From: Candidatus Poribacteria bacterium
GTDB lineage: Bacteria > Poribacteria > WGA-4E > WGA-3G
Length of the DNA stretch: 57,827 nucleotides
NCBI GenBank assembly: GCA_022823085.1
Contig: JAJDXV010000171.1
Coordinates: forward strand, 1 to 57,827
Direction of reading: 5' to 3'
The number at the start of each line of letters is the position of its first letter. Position 1 is the first letter of the stretch. Under the pieces are notes generated by a model. The model made no database searches. It was not told the origin of the DNA and saw only the letters and a list, made by a program, of their open reading frames with translations. The position numbers and the translations under genes were made by a program. This document shows positions 1-8,695 of the stretch, piece by piece.

Positions 1-88
1 CAAAAAATCAGACACAAAGCCTGATTACATTCGACCATCACTTCCTTAAAACAAACCCAGTTCCATGACACAAGCACTTAGCATTTTT
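1..88. other. Intergenic edge, no gene seen
   Basis: The first 88 bases lie downstream of the minus-strand retropepsin gene. They are AT-rich and show no reading frame, tRNA or convincing terminator hairpin. Any gene further left is cut off by the window edge. Confidence 0.5.
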
Positions 89-418
89 CTACATCTCCAA
101 GCTAAAGCATGGAGTTTTGAAAAATGAAGATTTTGATAAAACATCAATATTTTTAACGGTCTCTCCCATTGCGGTCAACTCACGCACGGTGATGACTTTC
201 GCTGAAGCAGTACCACTTGCAGTGAGGAGTCCTATTTGTCCCTTGGGGTTCGCAAGATCGTATCCTAAAGCAAGAGCAATCTCTGTCGGAATAATGGTAG
301 TTGTAGCTCCTGTATCCAAGACTACAATTAAGTTTCGGAAAGTCCCCGCGTTGATGCCACCAACTGTAAGACGAAGGGTAATTAACGGACGGTTCGGATC
401 AAAGGATGTACGTGCCAT
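89..418 (-). CDS. Retropepsin-like aspartyl protease (clan AA), 109 aa
   Basis: This is a small single-domain protein carrying the retropepsin active-site signature D-T-G-A at residues 35-38, preceded by a hydrophobic strand (LIVVL) and followed by a hydrophobic loop (IIPTEIALALG). Such proteins act as homodimers, each subunit giving one catalytic Asp. No signal peptide is present, so it should be cytosolic. Its ATG overlaps the stop of the upstream small gene by one base (TAATG), which implies translational coupling. The second flap half is short, but the length matches one retropepsin monomer. The substrate is unknown. A second, diverged family member lies at 33986-34399. Family assignment is solid; function is inference. 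Confidence 0.8.
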   Translation of the reverse strand: MARTSFDPNRPLITLRLTVGGINAGTFRNLIVVLDTGATTTIIPTEIALALGYDLANPKGQIGLLTASGTASAKVITVRELTAMGETVKNIDVLSKSSFFKTPCFSLEM

Positions 419-645
419 TAGAATAAGTACCCCACATCATCTCGCAGACCACCGGTATAATGTATTGCAGCTCCCCCTTTATAACCCATTGATGCCACAT
501 GAATATCATCTTCAGACTTGCTATGGACCGCAACTACTCCTGATAGTAACTCAGTATTTTCGCTGATTTCACAGTCTATGATAAATAGCCACTCATCGGG
601 GTATTTCGTTTCCATCTCTGCAAGGGTCAAGCGTTCATTTGTCAT
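418..645 (-). CDS. Small conserved-type protein coupled to retropepsin
   Basis: A 75-residue protein starting MTNERLTLAEMETKYPDEW. I chose the ATG at 645 because a good ribosome-binding site (AAGGAGA) sits just upstream; the frame could extend 13 codons further without one. It contains a W-L-F-I-I core strand and ends with a glycine-rich segment (GYKGGAAIHYTGG). I recall a similar small protein preceding retropepsin-like genes in cyanobacteria, with the same opening and a similar Y-T-G ending, but this was not checked. It overlaps the retropepsin gene by one base. Possible roles are substrate, inhibitor or chaperone of the protease. No enzymatic motif is visible. Confidence 0.65.
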   Translation of the reverse strand: MTNERLTLAEMETKYPDEWLFIIDCEISENTELLSGVVAVHSKSEDDIHVASMGYKGGAAIHYTGGLRDDVGYLF

Positions 646-658
646 TGGTAATTTCTCC

Positions 659-770
659 TTAGGTGCGTGCTTGTAAGCGTGCAAGTTGTTTCCGGAGGCG
701 TTCGACTTCCGCTTCGGCTTTAAAAAGGTTTAAGACTTTGAACTGTTGTTTTTCCGAGTTTATAGGTGAA
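659..770 (-). pseudogene. Possible remnant of a coiled-coil C-terminus
   Basis: The leader of the small gene, read on the minus strand, has an open stretch ending in TAA at 659-661. It encodes a charged heptad-like tail (AEAEVERLRKQLARLQART). This resembles the C-terminal coiled-coil tails of Uma2-type or Rpn-type nuclease-fold proteins. No start codon with a ribosome-binding site and no catalytic domain are visible, so it looks like the 3-prime remnant of a deleted gene, or chance coding. Confidence 0.3.
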
Positions 771-809
771 GTGGATATCCACAGCACGGAATTTGCGACA
801 CTTGATGAC

Positions 810-838
810 ATTATACAGTGTTTCGGAGGGGTTGTCAA
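810..838 (-). promoter_or_regulatory. Consensus sigma-70 promoter for small protein/retropepsin pair
   Basis: On the minus strand TTGACA (833-838) and TATAAT (810-815) are both perfect consensus hexamers separated by 17 nt. It sits between the end of the sulfatase gene and the small gene at 645, so the pair should be expressed independently with a leader of about 155 nt. Confidence 0.75.
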
Positions 839-839
839 A

Positions 840-2243
840 TCATTTTAGAAGTGACCAGTCGGGTTCGTCTTCAGGATCGCCAAGCGGACCGTGGGCATTG
901 CGGACGATACGGCGTTGCAGGTCATACCAATCCGTGTAGCTTGTCGCAGGTTGGAGTGTATCGTTACGGGCATCCATCAGATTTGTGAGCGTGGTATCCA
1001 TCTCGTCTGCCAACGCTTTTGCTTCAGGGTTGTCAATTAGATTGTTCAGCTGCAGCGGGTCTGCTGCTACGTCATACAGCATCCGCTTACCGTCGAGCCA
1101 ACGCGCGTAACTGTGCGTCTTTGTGCGGATACCGCGCCACTCGTTGCCATCCACGAGATAGTCGTAGGTTGCACCGAAGTTCATTGTCAGAACAGCATCT
1201 TGTTCAAAGGCATCGGTCACGCCACACCAAGAGTCGGACAGGTCGTAGCCTTCAACGGTTCGGGGTGGCTGGATACCACATAACCCACAGAGCGATGGGA
1301 ACAGGTCTACGGGTGCCGTGAGTGTATCGCACGTACGGTTGTCCTCAAAAACACCCGGCAGCCGCATAATCAGTGGCACTTTGATGGATTCCTCGTAAGG
1401 TTCGCGTTTTGCCCAGAAATTGATACCTTGTGCACCGCCCTGTGTACCGTGATCAGAACCGAACACGAGCAGTGTGTTCTCAGCACGTCCCGTTTTGTCG
1501 AGGTAAGCCATGAGTTCACCGAGCATATCGTCCACCGTTAGCACCATGGCGAGGTAGTGTCGGTAAATATTCAACGACTGTTCGCGAACCGAATCTGGAA
1601 CGTTTTCTGGGAGTTCGAGTTCGGTGGGGAGCCGGTCATAGTATGCCTCTGGTGCATATTCATAAGGTGTAGCGTGCGCTTGGTGCGGAGAGATGAACAG
1701 ACAAAACGGCGTATCGTCTTCCATGGCATCCATAAACTGGAAGGCGTATCGGTTGAGCGCGTCGGTTTCGTAGCCTTCCCATCTTTCATTTCGCCAGTCT
1801 TTGTCGAGATTCACGGTGCCGTTGAAATAGTCGGTATGGAAGTTGTAGCCGCGCCAGTGTTGGAATCCGAGGCGGTCGCGGCCTTCAGGGACATAGTCGC
1901 GTCCACCGATCTCTGGGAACGAACCGGTGTGGAGATGCCATTTGCCGACCCATGCCGTCCGGTAGCCGTTTCGACTGAAAACGTCGCCGAGTCCGATTTC
2001 GTCGTGCCGCGTTTTGACGAAGTTGATGAGGTGTCCCGTCGTCTGTGGATGTCGCCCCGTGAGTAGCATGGAACGATAGGGCGTGCAGACAGGTGCGGTG
2101 GCGATCGCGTTTGAAAAGACCGTGCCTTCTTGAGCAAGTCGGTCTATGTTCGGCGTTTCTATCTGTGTGTCGCCGTAAACAGGTAACGAGCAGGCACGAA
2201 TCTGATCTGCAAGGAGATAGATGATGTTCGGTTTGTCTGTCAT
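840..2243 (-). CDS. Sulfatase (formylglycine-dependent), 467 aa
   Basis: Type I sulfatase of the alkaline phosphatase superfamily, hydrolysing sulfate esters, probably on sulfated polysaccharides or glycans. The N-terminus shows the metal-site Asp (LLADQ, D13). The maturation motif is C53-T-P-Y-R57, where Cys is converted to formylglycine, followed by S-M-L-L-T-G-R. Further conserved blocks are GKWHLH near residue 100 and the second metal site GSDHGTQGG near 265. Length is normal for the family. No signal peptide is visible, so it is either cytoplasmic or exported by an unseen route. It starts 12 nt after the PorV-like gene and is the last gene of that operon. Confidence 0.93.
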   Translation of the reverse strand: MTDKPNIIYLLADQIRACSLPVYGDTQIETPNIDRLAQEGTVFSNAIATAPVCTPYRSMLLTGRHPQTTGHLINFVKTRHDEIGLGDVFSRNGYRTAWVGKWHLHTGSFPEIGGRDYVPEGRDRLGFQHWRGYNFHTDYFNGTVNLDKDWRNERWEGYETDALNRYAFQFMDAMEDDTPFCLFISPHQAHATPYEYAPEAYYDRLPTELELPENVPDSVREQSLNIYRHYLAMVLTVDDMLGELMAYLDKTGRAENTLLVFGSDHGTQGGAQGINFWAKREPYEESIKVPLIMRLPGVFEDNRTCDTLTAPVDLFPSLCGLCGIQPPRTVEGYDLSDSWCGVTDAFEQDAVLTMNFGATYDYLVDGNEWRGIRTKTHSYARWLDGKRMLYDVAADPLQLNNLIDNPEAKALADEMDTTLTNLMDARNDTLQPATSYTDWYDLQRRIVRNAHGPLGDPEDEPDWSLLK

Positions 2244-2254
2244 ATTTGCTGCCT

Positions 2255-3319
2255 TTAGAACTGTAAACCCAAACTCACTCGGTGTGCCTGTTGTAGGTGT
2301 CCGAAATCGGCGAAAGCGTAATCGAGTGAGAGCAACCTTTTGCCGAGTGTCAGGTGGATACCCAATCCGAGCGTCAACCCTTCCTCGTCGTCTGCACGGT
2401 CTTCGCCTAAACGGAATTTGTAGCCAGCACGAATCGCCGCCATTTTTCTAAACCAATACTCCATACCGATGTTCAACCTTTCGCTGTTATCGTTCGGATG
2501 GTTTGCGTCAAGTGCAAGCGTGAGCAGATTATTCTCTATATCAATGACATCGTAGGCGATACCAAGTCGGAAGTTAGAGGGTAACGGGAATTCAATAGTT
2601 TCTAACGCCGCTGTCCGCGTCGGATTTGATGTCTCAGGGAACGGACGGTAATCTGCTGTCCTCGCGTCACCGGCGACTTCGGAGCCGCTTTCCAGATCGG
2701 GACCGCTGAAACGCATCTCTGGGCCGAAGTTCGAGAAAGACATTCCGATACGTAGGCTCCGCCAACCCGTATGATAGAGTGTGCCGACATCAACAGCGAC
2801 ACCTCTGGCACTTTCGCGATGGATCTGCTGATGGATGTATTTAGCGTTGATACCGACAGAGAGTTTCACGCCGGACTCCTGTTCATAGAGTTGCCTTGCA
2901 TACGCCACTGAGACTGCTGTATCATAAGCGGAATACCAGAGTCCGGTGCCGTCCGGTTTGGCGAGTGTCGTAATCTCGGTATCCGGTACATTGAGGAATG
3001 TGACGCTCGCGCCCAAAGTACCAATCTTCTCTATAGGTATAGCGAAAGCGAGGTAGTTATAACGGGTATCGGCAAGCCAGATTGTATGCGTATCCGAAAA
3101 ACTGGTTTTTTCGAGTTGGCTGATGCCTGCTGGGTTCCAGTAGATGCTGGTGACATCGTCGGCGAGTGCACCGAACGCACCGCCGAGGCTATCTACCCGC
3201 GCCCCGGGACCGATTTTCAGAAACTGCGCGCCTGCAGTACCAACGTTGGTTGTGGCATGACTGGAGACAGTCCACAATGCTATGAGTGCAGATAAAAGAA
3301 TGTAAGTTATATATCGCAT
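2255..3319 (-). CDS. PorV/PorQ-family outer-membrane beta-barrel protein
   Basis: A 354-residue protein with a signal peptide (MRYITYILLSALIALWTVSS, cut after SHA). The opening of the mature part (GTAGAQFLKIGPGARVDSLG, then GGAFGALADDVTSIYWNPAG) is the hallmark of PorV/PorQ-like proteins. In type IX secretion PorV shuttles cargo at the outer membrane. The rest has alternating barrel strands and a terminal aromatic residue (SLGLQF). AGGAGAACCC precedes the ATG. It lies 11 nt downstream of the large secreted protein that carries a C-terminal sorting-type domain and 12 nt upstream of the sulfatase, so barrel and putative cargo are co-transcribed. Family call is strong; direct T9SS function is inference. 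Confidence 0.85.
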   Translation of the reverse strand: MRYITYILLSALIALWTVSSHATTNVGTAGAQFLKIGPGARVDSLGGAFGALADDVTSIYWNPAGISQLEKTSFSDTHTIWLADTRYNYLAFAIPIEKIGTLGASVTFLNVPDTEITTLAKPDGTGLWYSAYDTAVSVAYARQLYEQESGVKLSVGINAKYIHQQIHRESARGVAVDVGTLYHTGWRSLRIGMSFSNFGPEMRFSGPDLESGSEVAGDARTADYRPFPETSNPTRTAALETIEFPLPSNFRLGIAYDVIDIENNLLTLALDANHPNDNSERLNIGMEYWFRKMAAIRAGYKFRLGEDRADDEEGLTLGLGIHLTLGKRLLSLDYAFADFGHLQQAHRVSLGLQF

Positions 3320-3330
3320 GGGTTCTCCTG

Positions 3331-6309
3331 TTATCGGATAATGGCGAATCTGCCGATTTTGTTGCCGACGACAGCATCGCTTTCGTCTCGGGCTTCGACA
3401 TGGAAGATGTAGACCCCGCTCGCGAGTGCTTGGTTATAACGATTAAGGAGTTCAAAAGACGCTGTGCCACCCTTGTCGCCTTGCGAAGAACGGTCATCCG
3501 GGCTGTAAGGTTCGGTGCTGATGTGTTCGATTGTACGAACTAACTCACCGGCTAACGTGTAAATCCGGATAGTACACCGTGGCGGCAGATGTGTGAAAAA
3601 AACCTTGTCGGTCCCTTCCGATGTTACCGCTCTATTCGTAACGAAATACGGGTTCGGAACAACACGGATTTTGCCGAGGTCCGCCTCAATATTTTCAGCG
3701 TCGGCGGTCTCTCCTTTTGTCATCAAAAGGAATTCGTCGCCATCTCGTGGTGCACTGGTGCCGCCCATCTCGACAGTAAAGATGTCCCCAGCAGAGATCT
3801 CTTGGTTTGGGTCTCTGATATAGACGTACCCGCCTCGGATATAGATTCGGAAGAAATCGGGTGTATCCGCTCGAACGTATTCATCAAGCCATCCTGCCCC
3901 CGTTAAAATAGCGTATCCATCGGCACGCTCCCCGTTAAATTTAATTTCTTCGCCGGTGTCTTCGTCCACCACCTTGACGTGTGTATCATCGGTAAATGTG
4001 ATTGAATATGTATGCGGACGGTAATAGGTCGCCCAGAAGATATTGGGCCAGGTATTCTCACCAAATCCGGGGGACTGAATGTCCACCGACCAATCCGTCA
4101 CTGAACCCGCTGTCAGCTTAACGTCAAGAATCGAGTTTTCGTCTGGTGCTCCGTAAGAGACATTGACACCTGTTATTTTTAGAACGATGCCATCGAACAT
4201 CGGCGAAAGCACTTCAACGCCTTCTTGATGCTCAGGATCATACCAGCCAAAGGGCTGTCTCTCAACGACGGTTTCGTTTGTCGTTGTGTTGATAATCTCA
4301 TAAGCGGGTGGCTGATAACCGGGACCGGTGATGTACGCAGCGGCGTCTGTCTGCTGTGCACCATACCAGACCATTTTATATTGGTGTCCAGTGACTTTGT
4401 TGGGGGCAAGGACCATCGGTTCAACGGTAACAACTCCCTGTCCGTGCTGCTCTATATCAGCAGACGGTTCACGATATCCGGCAGGCTGTGCACGCGGCAC
4501 GACACGGACCATCGTCTCAATTTGGCTACTCTCCATCGCAATCAATCCGGTTTTCAGGTTGCCTGTATCGTAAGAGGTAACAGCATAGGTGTATTCGAGT
4601 CCGTTGGTCAAGCCGGAGTCGGTGTAGAAATTCTTGATACCTTCGTCTTCACCGAGTGCCTGCGAAGGCGTGGAAACAACGCGGAAGATGTCGCCAGCAA
4701 CCGGGGGACCTGAGGGACCGTCGGAAATCTGAACGTAGAGACCACCGAAGTAGATGAGGGTACCAGAGCGGTACGTACCATCCGGGAATGCCGCAAAGGT
4801 GTCCGGATCAACCACGACGTATCCGCCACCATCTCCAGGAAACGCTGCGTTGTAAGGCATCACTTCCCAAAGCGTTGTGTTGACGACTTCAAAACTCGTG
4901 CTGGAATTAAATTTGATCATGTAGACAGCACTCTTGAAGAAATCAGCAAAGAACGGTTCGTCGCCCATACTTTCGATAACCGCATCCGACTGCTTACCGA
5001 CGTGTGACACTGTAAAGAAATTACCGGTCGCGCTCGGTTTGTCGAACTCCATCAGCATCGTCCAGTCTTCGACAGGGTCTCCGGTGGATTCGTCGTAAGA
5101 GACATCACGTCTGTAGACCCGATACCCTTCAAATATTTTCTCCGGATCGGTTACGTCAATATATTCTTCGATATTCTTGCTGACACCTTCATCAACCCAG
5201 CGTTCTTCGCTCTCCCAGACGAGCGTTACCTGCTCATCAGCGGGATACGCAGTAACCAACGGTGAGGGCGGCGGTGCAGGTGCAACATAACCGTCGTCGT
5301 ACAATTTCTGCGCCCAGTCGGCAGACGCTTGCAGACCTGCAAGTCCTTCACCAATCGCTACAGTGATAACAATATTGAACGATTCATCCGGTGCTAAAGA
5401 TTCAATGGGTCCGTAGGATTGGATGAAGCGTTGATCGTCATAGTTTGCGGGCAGCGGTTCGACCCCTGGCACACTGATTAAGGCATATCGCTCCGCATCC
5501 GTTGACGGATCGGTGGATATTGTAATCCGTTTGTGTGCGGCGAATGGAATTTTCGCGGCGGGGTCATCCGCGTTATCGCCCATATACGCGTCTAACACGC
5601 GTAAACCGATATAACCGGGGGCAGAGGCGTTGGAGAAGCCGTAAGAGAGATAACGGTTCGGATGCGCTTCCGGGTTGAGGGCATCCGGTGTCTGATCGAG
5701 TGCTACGAAGTCATCTGCAGAGTAGCTTGCCGTGCCTGTCTCGTTACTGGAGATGTCCACGTCATAGCGGAACGCCATAAACACATCTTCGAGGGTATCA
5801 CTCCCCGTATTTCGGACGTTGTACTCAAGGATAAAGAAGTCGTAGAGCGGCGCGTAACTCCATTGGAACCCGTTGACTTCGAGTTCTAAACCGAGAATAT
5901 CACCTTTGTTCGCTTCCGGGTTGGTATCGGAACATTTGAACATGATGGTTTGGCTTGTCGGTGTCCCTTTTGATGATACCCCAGGTTTGTCTGAGATAAC
6001 CTCCGGTATATCGTCCGTGGGCCAAATTTCGCTTTGCCGACCATCCGATTCAGAGACGGCTATCTGACCGTTTTTCTTCGCACCGATCCAGATATTGCCC
6101 TCAAAGATGTAGGAGTCGTTTGTCCCTGCGGGCCACCAACCTGAAGGGTTCGCCGTCGGGTTGCTCGGATACCCAACAACTGCGGTGTTAAAGATGGCAG
6201 ACGATAGGTTACCAACATCAAGTGCTTTCCAATCCACTTGCGCACTTGCCGGTAAGATTGCAAGTGTGAGAAGCGTGGATAGGAGTAGTGTATATCGTAT
6301 TAGTTTCAT
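3331..6309 (-). CDS. Large secreted protein with T9SS-type C-terminal sorting domain
   Basis: I start at the ATG at 6309 (992 aa) because GAGGGA lies upstream and a clean signal peptide follows (MKLIRYTLLLSTLLTLAILP, then ASAQ); the frame itself runs 20 codons further. The body is beta-rich, with an interior module holding fibronectin-like strands (YRVYRRDVSY) and several aromatic, glycine-rich repeats. The last 100 residues form a FlgD-Ig/sorting-like domain: VVPNPYFV, RIYTLAGELVRTI, then ASGVYIFHVEA and the tail GRFAIIR. This matches cargo of a PorV-dependent type IX system. No catalytic motif was recognised. It heads the operon with the PorV-like and sulfatase genes. Confidence 0.85.
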   Translation of the reverse strand: MKLIRYTLLLSTLLTLAILPASAQVDWKALDVGNLSSAIFNTAVVGYPSNPTANPSGWWPAGTNDSYIFEGNIWIGAKKNGQIAVSESDGRQSEIWPTDDIPEVISDKPGVSSKGTPTSQTIMFKCSDTNPEANKGDILGLELEVNGFQWSYAPLYDFFILEYNVRNTGSDTLEDVFMAFRYDVDISSNETGTASYSADDFVALDQTPDALNPEAHPNRYLSYGFSNASAPGYIGLRVLDAYMGDNADDPAAKIPFAAHKRITISTDPSTDAERYALISVPGVEPLPANYDDQRFIQSYGPIESLAPDESFNIVITVAIGEGLAGLQASADWAQKLYDDGYVAPAPPPSPLVTAYPADEQVTLVWESEERWVDEGVSKNIEEYIDVTDPEKIFEGYRVYRRDVSYDESTGDPVEDWTMLMEFDKPSATGNFFTVSHVGKQSDAVIESMGDEPFFADFFKSAVYMIKFNSSTSFEVVNTTLWEVMPYNAAFPGDGGGYVVVDPDTFAAFPDGTYRSGTLIYFGGLYVQISDGPSGPPVAGDIFRVVSTPSQALGEDEGIKNFYTDSGLTNGLEYTYAVTSYDTGNLKTGLIAMESSQIETMVRVVPRAQPAGYREPSADIEQHGQGVVTVEPMVLAPNKVTGHQYKMVWYGAQQTDAAAYITGPGYQPPAYEIINTTTNETVVERQPFGWYDPEHQEGVEVLSPMFDGIVLKITGVNVSYGAPDENSILDVKLTAGSVTDWSVDIQSPGFGENTWPNIFWATYYRPHTYSITFTDDTHVKVVDEDTGEEIKFNGERADGYAILTGAGWLDEYVRADTPDFFRIYIRGGYVYIRDPNQEISAGDIFTVEMGGTSAPRDGDEFLLMTKGETADAENIEADLGKIRVVPNPYFVTNRAVTSEGTDKVFFTHLPPRCTIRIYTLAGELVRTIEHISTEPYSPDDRSSQGDKGGTASFELLNRYNQALASGVYIFHVEARDESDAVVGNKIGRFAIIR

Positions 6310-6402
6310 AATTTCCCTCGTAATATATACCAATTTTGATGGTAAATTGCTACTAAATGGAGATATCAAAAAATAATTTCGATGAAAACCGTTTACGCGC
6401 TA

Positions 6403-6774
6403 TCAAGTTGCCTGTAGGATATAAGGCTGAACCAAAATGTCTGCTGGAATTCCGAGCTCCATGTGCAACTTCCGAATCATATCCAGAGATAAACCGCGTT
6501 GTCGGTTTAACACCTCTGATACGTACAGATGCGAACCGAGATACGATTCAAGATCCTGTTCGGATAATCCTTGATTTTCCATATAGTGAAGGATTGCCTC
6601 AATAGGATCTGGGGGTGGAATGGGATAGTGCTTCTCTTCATAAGCCTCTACCAGTGTAACAAGCACATCAAGTTTATCCCCTTCTGGTGAACCGTAACTT
6701 GCCCCCCAAAGCTGTTCTATTTCTTTTAGTGCACCTTCGTAATCTGCTTCAGTTTTGATGGGTTTAATTTCCAT
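6403..6774 (-). CDS. HigA-type (COG5499) antitoxin-like HTH protein, orphan
   Basis: A 123-residue protein starting MEIKPIKTEADYEGALKEIE at 6774, with AAGGTGAT as ribosome-binding site. The N-terminal half is typical of the COG5499 HigA branch, with acidic helices and a YPIPPPDPIEAI linker. The second half is an XRE-type helix-turn-helix: LSEQDLESYLG, SHLYVSEVLNRQRGLSLDMI and RKLHMELGIP. HigA proteins bind DNA and neutralise a HigB mRNA interferase normally encoded just upstream. Here the upstream neighbour is a glycosyltransferase 37 nt away and no HigB is present, so it is an orphan, possibly acting on a distant toxin or only as a regulator. Confidence 0.82.
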   Translation of the reverse strand: MEIKPIKTEADYEGALKEIEQLWGASYGSPEGDKLDVLVTLVEAYEEKHYPIPPPDPIEAILHYMENQGLSEQDLESYLGSHLYVSEVLNRQRGLSLDMIRKLHMELGIPADILVQPYILQAT

Positions 6775-6811
6775 AGTTATCACCTTAATCCCCAATTTCT
6801 GCTTTGTTTAA

Positions 6812-8617
6812 TCACTCGGTTTCCGTAATTTCATAAACCCGATAGCGTCGCATTTTCCCGTTTCCGATATCCACTTCGCCTTCAAGGAACAACGGATAGT
6901 CATAATCTGTATCCTTTACGGAAAACAGGTACGGAATCGCCCCTGCCTCGCGTGCGATCTCGGCTTGGCTCACGAAATCGCGTGGTGTTTTCATGTGCAC
7001 ATTATAAATCTGGTACGTTGACCGATCGGCGTAGTACATCAGATCAAAGTGTGCACCGACGCGCTCGTCGTCAAGAAAAAAGCAGGCGTTCTCCGCTAAC
7101 TCGCGTTGGAGACGGGGGCCGCTCTGTTCGTACAACGGGATTCTGACGTTCCGTGCTGTGACGTTATACGCAGCGTGTACATACCCTCGGGCATAGAACA
7201 AGGCAAGTACCAAGGCAACTGTACGGAGTCCGATCCGCATCCATCTCTGCACAGTGTGCTGACGCACTAACGTGTATATACCTGCAAAGACCGCAAGCAG
7301 AACACCGAATCCGATGAGTTGCTCCACGATCCAAAAATTCGTCTCAATGAACGGTGCGAATTTCTTTAACCCATCAAATTGGTCTCGACCTCTGACGAGA
7401 GAGCGGCCACCAGAGATAATCGTAATTGCGAGCATCCCCGATGCCCAAATTGCGGCGTAAATCCAGTTTCGACGTTGCCATGCGCGGCTGATAATGGCTG
7501 CGAAACAGATAAGTAGCGGCGGCACGGCGATCATCGTCGCTGATGGTGTTTTCGTGTGTGCCAGCGTGTGCGGCACAATGACACCGATCCCCCACGCTAA
7601 CACAAAAAGTTCGGCTAAGTTCCAGCGTCTGAACATAACGACTAATAGACACAACACCGCTGCGACGAGTGCAGCATAGAACACCGGATAGAACAACGGC
7701 ATATAGTCAAACAGGGGTCGATCCCAACTCGCGCCCCAACTTTCGACATCCGTATTGAGATGGTCGAGAACGCGTTTATGTTCCCATAAGAATTCCTTTC
7801 GATAGTAGATCAGGCAGTAAATGGTCCACGGTGCGACTGTCGCAATTGCCGCTAAGAGTTGTAAGCCGATGTCGCTGAGCCGGATCTTTTCGTCTATCGT
7901 TCCGTTTTGCTCGCTATCATCCGCTGCCCTCCGTTTGTAATAGATCTGTTTCCCTCGCGCGACACCCCAAACAACAAGTGCGATACCGAAGGTGATACAA
8001 GCGAGGTAGCTTTTCGAGAGATACGCGATTCCCATCGCCACCCCTGATAAGATGTAATTCCGCCGTTTCCCCGTCCGAACCGCACGGAGCAGGAACCAGC
8101 ACGAGACTTGCACCCAGAGTAGCAACGCAATATCAATATGGTCCGAATAGCGGTAACCGTGAACAGACGCGAACAGGAACGGGTTGAATCCGTGAAGAAA
8201 CGCGGCGATAAGTCCTGCCCGTTTGTCAAAAAGATCCGCTGCGATCCGATACGTCAGCCACGCCGTCACAACAAGGCTGATTGCGGATGGTAACCGCAGC
8301 GCGAACGTATTGATACCGAAAATTAGGTGCGAAACCCAGATCGTCCACATCGCGACAGGCGGTTTATGTAGCCAGATGTGGTTCTCACCCCATCCTTTGT
8401 AGTCGTAAGGGAGCCACGGTTGATCGTAGAGCGTGAATTTGAGCGGATGTTTCGTCAAATTCCGTGCAACGATCGCGTGGAACCCTTCGTCCCAAAAATG
8501 AAGTCCACTGTGTCCGACATTTCGCAATACCAAAGCACCGGAGGCAATTAGGATGCAGATTAGTATAATCTTTATGAGTGTAGATTTGCTTTTTAAGCGT
8601 GCACTCTCAAAATTCAT
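6812..8617 (-). CDS. Glycosyltransferase family 39 (PMT/ArnT-like), membrane
   Basis: A 601-residue polytopic membrane enzyme. The first periplasmic loop after TM1 has the acidic pair characteristic of GT-C enzymes (HFWDEGFHAIVARN) and the following HKPP motif (IWLHKPPVAMW), both seen in PMT/ArnT-type transferases. About 10-12 hydrophobic segments fill residues 15-480. A soluble C-terminal domain follows, with strands such as ACFFLDDERVG. These enzymes move a sugar from a polyprenyl-phosphate donor to protein or lipid A at the periplasmic face; substrate cannot be read here. It sits between HigA-like and a small membrane protein and seems independently transcribed. Confidence 0.9.
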   Translation of the reverse strand: MNFESARLKSKSTLIKIILICILIASGALVLRNVGHSGLHFWDEGFHAIVARNLTKHPLKFTLYDQPWLPYDYKGWGENHIWLHKPPVAMWTIWVSHLIFGINTFALRLPSAISLVVTAWLTYRIAADLFDKRAGLIAAFLHGFNPFLFASVHGYRYSDHIDIALLLWVQVSCWFLLRAVRTGKRRNYILSGVAMGIAYLSKSYLACITFGIALVVWGVARGKQIYYKRRAADDSEQNGTIDEKIRLSDIGLQLLAAIATVAPWTIYCLIYYRKEFLWEHKRVLDHLNTDVESWGASWDRPLFDYMPLFYPVFYAALVAAVLCLLVVMFRRWNLAELFVLAWGIGVIVPHTLAHTKTPSATMIAVPPLLICFAAIISRAWQRRNWIYAAIWASGMLAITIISGGRSLVRGRDQFDGLKKFAPFIETNFWIVEQLIGFGVLLAVFAGIYTLVRQHTVQRWMRIGLRTVALVLALFYARGYVHAAYNVTARNVRIPLYEQSGPRLQRELAENACFFLDDERVGAHFDLMYYADRSTYQIYNVHMKTPRDFVSQAEIAREAGAIPYLFSVKDTDYDYPLFLEGEVDIGNGKMRRYRVYEITETE

Positions 8618-8695
8618 CTGTTATATCTTGAATCTGGCTGAAATACGTGTGTCGCTTTATAACTATCTTCTATAAGCTTGGACGCTCACAGGATA

